Source of the DNA: Nereocystis luetkeana
Lineage: Eukaryota > Sar > Phaeophyceae > Laminariales > Laminariaceae
Length of the DNA stretch: 64,000 bases
Assembly: GCA_031213475.1 (NCBI GenBank)
Contig: JARUPZ010000011.1
Span: 2,170,001-2,234,000, forward strand
Reading direction: 5' to 3'
Position numbers and translations under genes: made by a program. The notes beneath the pieces are model-generated. The model worked only from the letters and a program-made list of their open reading frames with translations. It did no database searches and was not told the origin of the DNA. This document shows positions 13,301 to 22,300 of this stretch, one piece after another; positions within the stretch are counted from its first letter, which is position 1, and every line of letters starts with the position of its first letter.

Positions 13301-16300
13301 TGTAGCGCGCCGGCGGGTGCGGGCGTTCACGGTGGCCGAGCAAGAGGCATCAGCGGCCGCTACACTGGCATGTTACCATTGCGGGGGACCGTAGTAAATA
13401 GGACCAACTATTGTTCGTAAAAAAAGAGAATTATATAGGTTTTGTGTGTACCGTAGGTCCTATTTACTATGGTCTCCCGATATACCAATATATAGTAATA
13501 GTGCTCCCGTTCGCCTACAGCCAGAAACGGTACCAACGATTCTGGTATCAGTATGTCACTACGATAGTCATAGTAAGAGTGCTCCCCTTTGCTTCAAAAC
13601 CCGGTGACAGCACCACACAGTACCACACAGCACCACTGCTGCACGAGCTGCCTTACTAAAGCAACTAAACGCTGCGAGCAGTGGACGAACCACATATCTA
13701 CTACTTTGCAATCTACTATTGCAACGACTCCGCGCTCTGTACACGCCCGACAAAAGGAAAGACATCTCAACAAGCCGTACGTGCTCCCTTTAAGACTTTG
13801 GGGGAACCGAAAGCACTTTAAGTTTTCCCGACCCACCTTCTCTTCGGCAGAGCGCCTGGCCCTCAGCTCATCGAGCTCAGCGCGCTTGTCCATATCCCTC
13901 TGGTTCGTTGAAAATAACGGTCAAATCAATTGGCGGTGATTGGGTGGTGTTTTGACGATACTATATGTGCTTTGAACACGCTTTTGGGAGGGGCTTCATT
14001 TCATTTCATTGAGATGTTGAGTGGCAGGTCAGCGTTGAGGGACGTTTTTTGTGGGATTGATTGTGACGGGGATGGGTCAAATATCGAGTTCGCGTCCTGC
14101 CGACGATGCCTTGTTTTGGTTAGGGTCCCAGTCTGCTAGGCGTGCCGGTAAGAGGTTAATTTTTTGAAGATTTTGCTGGTACGTAGTCCAGCCCATCACA
14201 CGAATAACTTGATAACAGGGTACAGCAAGCAGCAGTTTTCCTGGCAGATTGCCCTAGGGGTTTCTGTTGTAGTTGGCCTATTAGACGGGGGGTTCGAGGT
14301 GGTCGTTGTTTCCCAGTCCTCCGAACTAAAATGCCGCGGAGAGAAAGAAGCGCGGCGTTTCTTCATCCACCGAGGTACGTAGCTTTGTGCTTTCACGCAA
14401 CTTCTGAACGAAAAAACGATCCGATCTGCCAATAAAATTCGAGCGTATTCATAGATGTCAGACTGAAGCCTTCACCTCATCGAGCCACCTGTCAGACTCG
14501 ACTTAACTCCACAACTTTTTTTTTTCGTTTGGGTCTCAAGTACTTCAGAACTGACCCCACATGTTTGATACGAACTACTTGGATTAAGTATGCGATATTT
14601 CTGCAGTGGTCCGCGGAGGCGGTTTGTAGGAGAAAAAACTGAGGTTGCCCAACTCCGGACTATGATGTGGTGCAGGTGGGATTGTGATCCTTGCATTTCA
14701 GCCTTGTCGTCTCGAACACGTACGCACGCACGCACGCACGCACGCACGCATACAACACTAACTACTCTTTCAGGAATAACCCGGTTACCGGGGTGCAAGG
14801 TGTCGAGTTCCAGTAGAACGTAGATTATTATATGAAATGTCATGCAACTGCCATGCAAGTGGGGGGGGGGGGGGTAAATCACTAATATACGCGTCGATCG
14901 AGAGCAGAAAAGCTCCGCACGTATTCACCTGCTGTCCTTCCAACAGCTTCTGCTGCCTGGCCTTCATCATCTGGTCTCTCTCGGCCTCCGCCACCTCTCG
15001 GAGCCGCATTTCCTCGTCCTGCGCAGTGCGTTGACAAACGCGGGGCACAAAAACCGACATCCGCAGACAAGCTCAGTACCCAAAGCGGAACAAATATTTC
15101 TGGTTTTTGTGCTGTGTACTCGAATACAAAGCACACTACGTGGTCCGCATTGCGTAGCCGCCAACACGTACCCATCGATCTGTCTACATCTAAACGACGT
15201 AGCTGAGTCCTGTGCAATCAAACAGGGCTGATCCGTACCGAGGGCTACATTAGGGTGCAGGTACGGTTGCAGGGCAATGAGCCACACCCTTCCCGGCGCT
15301 CCAGCACAGCGATATCGATGGGCCGAACTTCTCGGAGCGCCGTAACCCCGCATGCGCATAATGAGCACGACCGTGCCTGAGGGAGAAATACGTATACCTC
15401 ATGCGCTTGGCTCTTCTGGACAAGCTACCATCGGGTATGACTTCAACCCAAAGTGTAAACTGGACGTCATGGATCTTTTCGACTGTTTTAGGCTGGAGGA
15501 AAACAGCGTGAGTCAGACGACCCCCTCGAAACATCTCGCGACGAGATACGCACTCTACGTAGCTTTAGAGTTTTTTTGTTTCCTTTCATCATCCCATTCG
15601 TGCTGTTTGCCCTTCCTCTCCAGCTCCCTCCCTCCCTTTCGTAACTCAGATATACTATTAATGGTATGGTCACATAGCAGGCACCTATCCCCTACTACGG
15701 TTCTTGCCTTGCAGTTCTATCGTGAAAACAGTTCGGCGTTACATTGCCTCGTCGACTCGCGTCGAATCGTGCATGTAATACAATACACACGCTGCAATAT
15801 GCGCTATCTGCTAGCTGGTGGTTCCTTGAAAACGTAAGCAAAAGGCCCTTGGCTGGATTCGAACTCACGCAATCGGCCTTAAGACAGCAGTAGTCACGAG
15901 CTTCAGCCGCTCTAATGGGGGGCTACAGTAACACATATTATAGTACTGTAGTAACTAGTACTAAATACTATTTAATAATACATACTACCAGGTAATACAT
16001 TATAATACATACGACTACATACGACACACTACTACATACATACTATTAACACATACTAATACACACTAACACCTAATAATAAATACTACCTGGTAATGCG
16101 TACCGGGGGGGAGAAGGGGCGACACCTGTGAGACCACGGCTCGTCTAGAAGATCACTGAGGGTAAAACCTCCTACGAGTTAGGCTGGAAAGTAAAAGTGA
16201 TGACTAAAAATATATATATATACTTCGAAGTATATATATATACCACGTAGTAATCGTAACCCACGATAGATCGAAACAACACGTACCTCCGTGTGTTTAC

Positions 16301-19300
16301 ACAACATGCTTGGCTCTGACTACTTTTAATATTACTACTATTACTATGTCCCCCTGTAATCGTTCACCGGGATGACCGAACCTACTACTGTGCCAATTTT
16401 TCCCGGCACTCCAACGCGGCAATGTGGCGCGCCAAATTTACTTCCAATATGAATACCGTTCGCAAGTGCTGAGCGTCGTATTACGGGGGACCATAGCAAG
16501 GGTCTTAACGGAGAGTTTTTTTCTAATTTTTCGACATTTTTTTCGCGCGCTTTTTCAATCTTCCATATTTTCCTAACTTTTTTTTCCAAATGTGTGAAAT
16601 ATAAGGGGCTTGATTTTTTGCTTCTGGAGAATTGCACGAATAGTGACAGAACGCCTCCGTATATTGATACGTATCTTCCGTTATTTCCAAACTTTGGAAA
16701 TTATGGAAAAAACGCTGTACGATAAGAATGAGCTTAAATAGGACCAAATACTTTTAGTAAAAATGCGCGCATATGTAGGTTTTTGTGTGTACCGTGGGTT
16801 CTATGCACTATGGTCCCCCGTGATAGTACTATTATTATTACTATCCACACGAGCTGAGCGTCGTCGTGGTGCTGTCGCAGGATATACTTTTGTGAGGTTG
16901 AGGGAAAATCGCGTGAATCAGACGACCCCCTAGAAGCGACGCGCGACGAAATACACATGCACCCTCCTCGTAGCGGGGAGGACGTTCTCGGAGGTACGTG
17001 GACGGACGGTACCTTCATGGCCTGGTAGGCTAGGATGGCTTCGACTTCCTCCTGCTCCCTCTGTTTGGCCGAGCGGCGCACCTCAATGGCCGCATCGTTT
17101 GCCGCCATGACGGCCCCCCGAGCTTCCCGAACCTGATCAACGGCAGAAGCGTGTGTAACATTTACTGCTTCCCGCTAGAAGGAGCGCTGGTTATCGGGCT
17201 ACTTGAGTCAGTCGCATGACTGCGATATGTAGGCTAGTGGGGGGTGCTACATTGGCTCCTTAAAAAAGAAACAATCAATTAACTCATGCTAGACAGCTCA
17301 TGTAGGTCTGAGTAATGTCACCCATCCCTGGCCTCAAACAAACAACTGCGAACTTCGTACTAAGTGTGTAACCGCGATTAGGCCGAGACAATACGTCGAT
17401 ACACGATTTATTTGTGCAGTATGGAACCCACGATTTGCGACCGTGCGCATTGCCCGTGACGAACGTACACCACAAACAGCTTCGGAGTATACCCAACAAA
17501 ATATGGGCGCGGTTTCAAGTCTTGTCAGCAACGCCAATTCGCTCAAAACGATCAGATGATCGTTTGAAGGCCTTGAGGGTCGGCACTACTGGTAGTCACG
17601 CGACTGACTGAAGTAGACCAGCAGGTACTGTAGTTGGCTCTGCTAGGGTTAACACATACCTGGTATTGTTTGTACCTCTCGTGGTGATTTACGTAGTTGC
17701 CACTGCTGTCGGTTACAAAGCAAACACGTCTTTCTCGGCACGTTAACACTACCAGTACACCAACAGCTTTGCATTACCTCCAGGGGCTGGAAGTTAATCG
17801 ACCGGTTTAATCGGGTTGGTCGAGAACGACATGTTCGCGCCCTTAATGCCCCGACTTTGACGTCCTACATGCCAGGACCCGAATTTGTTCCGAGGCTACG
17901 TATCAAGGTCCGAAAGGTAATTCACGTATTCGGCTGCTGGTGGGTCATACATACTGCGGCATCGTTGACATCTACGGCACCGGTTCTGTGCGGATGTATG
18001 GAATACCGCGATTCTGGTGCCGCTCGCAACATATTCTTTGCCCCCCACCTTGCCGTTGTAGTCAACGTTTGACGCCGCTGAAGCAGGAAGGGGGACACGA
18101 AAAAACCGAATCGACACCCTACTTTACGTTTCAAGACCCAGATAGGAGGGGCATACTGACACCAAGTTGAATTAAACTGAAAAAAGAGGATTTTTTTATT
18201 CGCACAGAAACCCCATTCCACTTGTCTGTTTTACATTCTGACCCTTCAGGGAGTGTGGTATTGTTTTCTCTTAGCGTCATGTACCCCTGGCCGAGGCAAC
18301 GCCTATCTTCAAGATTAGCATTGCAAGTAAAAACAAAATCGCACATAAATGTGCAAGTGCTTCGAAAGGTATTACCAAGAAAGTGGTATCGAGACCGCGT
18401 CACATGATATTTGTGGTGGACTAGCCCTTCCGTCAAGCAGAACGGTCAACACACCGCACACAAAAGTGAGGAGGGTGTTCCCCAAGCCGACTTACCTGTA
18501 GATCTCAGGTCTCAGAGTGCTAGCATCGCTCGAGGCATGGTCGAACGCCGAGGAACGACGCAATCGGCGGTGCTCATTTTAACTATCACCGATAGTGTTT
18601 ACGACTCATATATAACCCAGCTTCGATAAAATGGTTGATAGTCCCTAGTACCGTACATCCTCGTTACATCTTCATCCCAGACGTTTACCTGGTTGTTAGG
18701 GTTAGGGTCTAGGTGTAGGGTTAATAGACTAGGTCGGGGTCTATATGCACGTAGAGGCTTATTTGAACAGTGGGCTTGCCTCGATAGCCTTCTTTTCTGC
18801 CGCCGCCTTGTCTTCGTCGGCGTAGCGTTGGATTACGTTCAGCATGGCGCGGTTTTCCTGCCAAACAAGCAACGCGATTGGAAGAGCTCGTCAACATAGA
18901 GGTCGGACAACATTCAGAAAGGCGGGGTTTCCCTGCAGAACGCTGCAACCGAGAGCATTCGTCCGCGTGGCGTTGGGTAACGTGCAACATGTCTATCTAG
19001 TACGGTTCCCCTGCGAAACCATGCATTTCAAAGAGCACTGAGCACTGAAACAGAACTTCGTTGGAGGCTTGGATCGGTTGCAAGAGCCCCATAGCGCTGG
19101 GTGGGATTACTCAATTAGTCGAGGGATACCTGCGCCACGGTGTCGTACATAGCACACTCAAGAAAATCACTCAAGCGCGTGGAAGATGTATCGATCTCAA
19201 GAAGCAGACACAGGATAACATTTAAGCCTAGAATCGGCAGCAGTAGAGCTATCTCAAACCAGTTGGACCCTGAAGCTAAGGAAGTTGGTGACTCCTTGCT

Positions 19301-22300
19301 TTTGGGTTTCCCAAGGCATATACCCTTGTCAGAGCTGATAAAGAACTGCGAAGTCCATGAACACCTGAATCATTGTGCTTGCTCAAATACCTACCTCTGG
19401 CGCCAAAATAGAGAAAAATAAGTCGTCGGGCTTGCCTGTTCCCTGGCCTCTAGCTTTATGAGCTTGGCCCTTTGCCTGGCCTCGATCTGTTCGCTGATCA
19501 CTTTTCGGTCTTCCACGCGTTTACTCTTCTTGGCCTGTTCCACTGCGTCCCTCCTCGTTAGATCCTTGAGGCGGTCCAACTGCCGTTGCGCGCGAGTTGT
19601 GTTTTACATCAGTGCAGTGCCGTCGGTATTACTGACCTGCATGCAGTTCCGTCGGTACTGTACTGTGTGCGTACAATAATAAAAGTCCGAAAACATCGGC
19701 TGTGAGATCGAGGATTTCGCTGAAACTCATACCAGGTGTAAGTTTGCAAGCTGTGGCTGTGTCTGATATCTCGATCGCGCGTACTGCGGGTTTTAGCTGA
19801 CCTCATGCAGGATGTATATCCCTCTTTGAGGGAGACACATGTTGAAGCCGCAGAACCCAGGGAATGTGGGTGTGTATATTTCAAAATGCCAAATACATAC
19901 TACTGTAGCTACTCAGGGGTTGCATGTAGCTTTACTACGAGTACATAGGCAGCATGCCAAGGGCGTGTATTGGTACGTCACACGGGGGTATGTGAATCAC
20001 GTGACTTCGGCACTCCAGACAGGAGTTATTGGTGGATGCATGATCATACTCTCTATTTTTTTGTACGCTATTTGTCCTGGATGCAGATACTGCAAACCTC
20101 ATTCACACATGGACTTCACACGAACCGAAGGAGAAGCACAACATGTCATACGGATGACACCGACTACTGGAATATGACCCTAACCGTTGATTCGACAACC
20201 TAAGACTCTAGACCCAACACCCAAGAAGAAGGGTGACAGTCGGCGCAACCCGAAGTGTCGGCGCACCTCCATGATCATGTCCATGCGTTCGTCGTAACCT
20301 TTCTCCGTGCCTTCTCTCCTCTCCTTTTCTGCAAGCTTCACCGTGGAGGGACAAGCCGATTTGAAGGGTGCAAGTTGAAGAAGGGGAGACTAAACAATAC
20401 AGACATACTTGTGCGAACACAGTGATGTCAGCTACCTAAACCTGTGGCTTGTCCCTAAGCCCGTAAAGGGTAAAACCTCTTGTTTTACGAGTTGAGCACG
20501 TGGAATTTAAACGCGATGGCTTTAAACGAAAAATATAAACCGAGAGTACCCTACAGTACCCCCGTCGCTTTCGGGGCACGCATAGGCCAATTTTGTTGTC
20601 GCATTTATCACTGCAGCATCAAGTAGTAGCACCATCACGGAAACGCGTGGGATCGAACAAAGCTGAAGCCCGCCGCTCCGTCTCGAAGGCATTCGTGGCC
20701 AATGGCCACATGACTCAACGCAAGAAGCACATGAGTACCCTCGCTCCCTACCCTCCCTCTTGTGGTCCGGCCGTGCTCACCTGTTTGTCACGGATAGTGA
20801 ATGCCGCCGCGCGCGCCCCGAGGGAGTTGAGCATCTTGACGAGGTCGTTGTTGGCATCGAGCTTTTCCGTCGCCATGTTCTTCACCATTTGGTCGTGCGC
20901 CGCTTGCTCAACCTTGGGTTATGTTTCACGGGACGGGACGAGCGGTACTCGTGAGTGCAGAAACCATGGCGGTTTTACGGGGGGAAACGTTAGCATAACG
21001 TCTGGTGAAGAGGAAAACATTTATTTTTTTCTGGATGCTTGGTACGGTGTGATCGTTGAACTTACAGGCCTAGCTTGTTCAATCACACATCTCCGCCGGA
21101 GAATGTAAAAACAAAAACGCCGGCGGGGACTGGCTGCAGATCTCTCTAGCTATGTCTCCGCGCGCGATCACCTCGGCTGTATGCGACCTATAGCTATTTT
21201 GTACCAGTCTTCTATCACGGTGGGGTCTTTACGAGTAGACTAGAGGGTTTCTGAAGAGTATTTTGCTGCATATTGCGGTATTCTGTACTACCATAGTCCT
21301 TTGTCCCGATGGGCTTTTCACGAGGTGTACGGATGGTCCACCCTACCGTACGAAAGTGGGAAATATTTGTATTACCCTTTTTTCAGTGATGCAACTACTC
21401 ACCTCAATGTCGCTCTTCAGCGCCTTCCGTTTAGCTTCTACTTCCATCTCCAGCATGCGCTGCTTGCGAGCCCGGGCGGCCCTTTGCTTCTCCTGATCCA
21501 TTAGTGGCCGCAAGAATGGTTGTTGATGACGTGGCAGACGGCGCACGCCAAAGACAGCGGGGCTAAATGGCAATAGCAATGCGTTTCCGCGAGAAACGAA
21601 GACCAAGCCCAACCCAAAGGGCAACCATTCCACCTGACTACCACGGTTCGCTACCTGATGTTCCTCGTGTAGTTTAGTTGGGTGTTCGGTAGTGGCAAGA
21701 GGTAGTCTTATGATATACGCCGGTCGTGAATCCATCGAGGAGAAATATTTCCGTATCGTCCATAACGGTGATTGCGGTACCGTTCACGTTATACGTGGAG
21801 GACTGCTACGGCAGTAGCTATTGGCTCATCATGCCTACTCGGAGGAACCGATCATAAGCTTCCCCCTGTCGTACTGTTACGTTTCGGCTGTGTGTTACTA
21901 GCGACAAGGAAATCCCTGTTGAGCACCTTACAAGGTCAGCGCTGACTGCGTACGCAGTACGAGTACGTGGTCCGCTTCTTCTGAGCGTTGTAATTCGTTA
22001 CTTTTGGGCCTAAATGTTTCGGTAGCCCAGTACCGAGTGCCGAAGAGCTCGCCCCGGAGATCGCCGACAGGATTTCATGATGTCATCACGGCTGCTGAAG
22101 CCTAATCTAACGTTTGTGGTCGGTTGTGTCGAACAAGCTGCCCTGCTCCTCTTCGTTGAATCGGATGCCATGCAAGAACACAATCACAATAACAACGAGT
22201 TATTTTTCCAGGTTTCACCCCGGCCGGGACTTTACCTCGTCCATACTATGAGTGCGTATGCACGTAGTCACCTTTTGATATCCAGTTGTAAAAAATAAGC

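Larger units (their letters stand above)
15475..16965. repeat. Pair of ~75-bp direct repeats (15475-15555 and 16893-16965)
   Basis: Both copies share the core CGTGAATCAGACGACCCCCT (first copy CGTGAGTC...) followed by GCGACGAGATACGC or GCGACGAAATACAC. The second copy lies just 3' of CFAP45 exon 8 in the gene's orientation. Both are intronic. Confidence 0.6.
17133..21402. other. CFAP45 introns 3-7 (17133-18779, 18858-19435, 19580-20266, 20336-20780, 20913-21402)
   Basis: Between the exons these introns hold little of note. There is a GTTAGGGTTAGGG telomere-like motif near 18698 in intron 7, a poly-C-tailed repeat fragment related to 53340-53430 near 20690-20760 in intron 4, and no convincing ORF. 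Confidence 0.55.

Noticed and set aside
12776..13343. Open frames on both strands rich in Tyr/Met/Cys/Val or His/Ile/Thr
   Set aside because: They are produced by the (CATA)n array; both strands and several frames are open, as expected for a stop-free tetranucleotide repeat.
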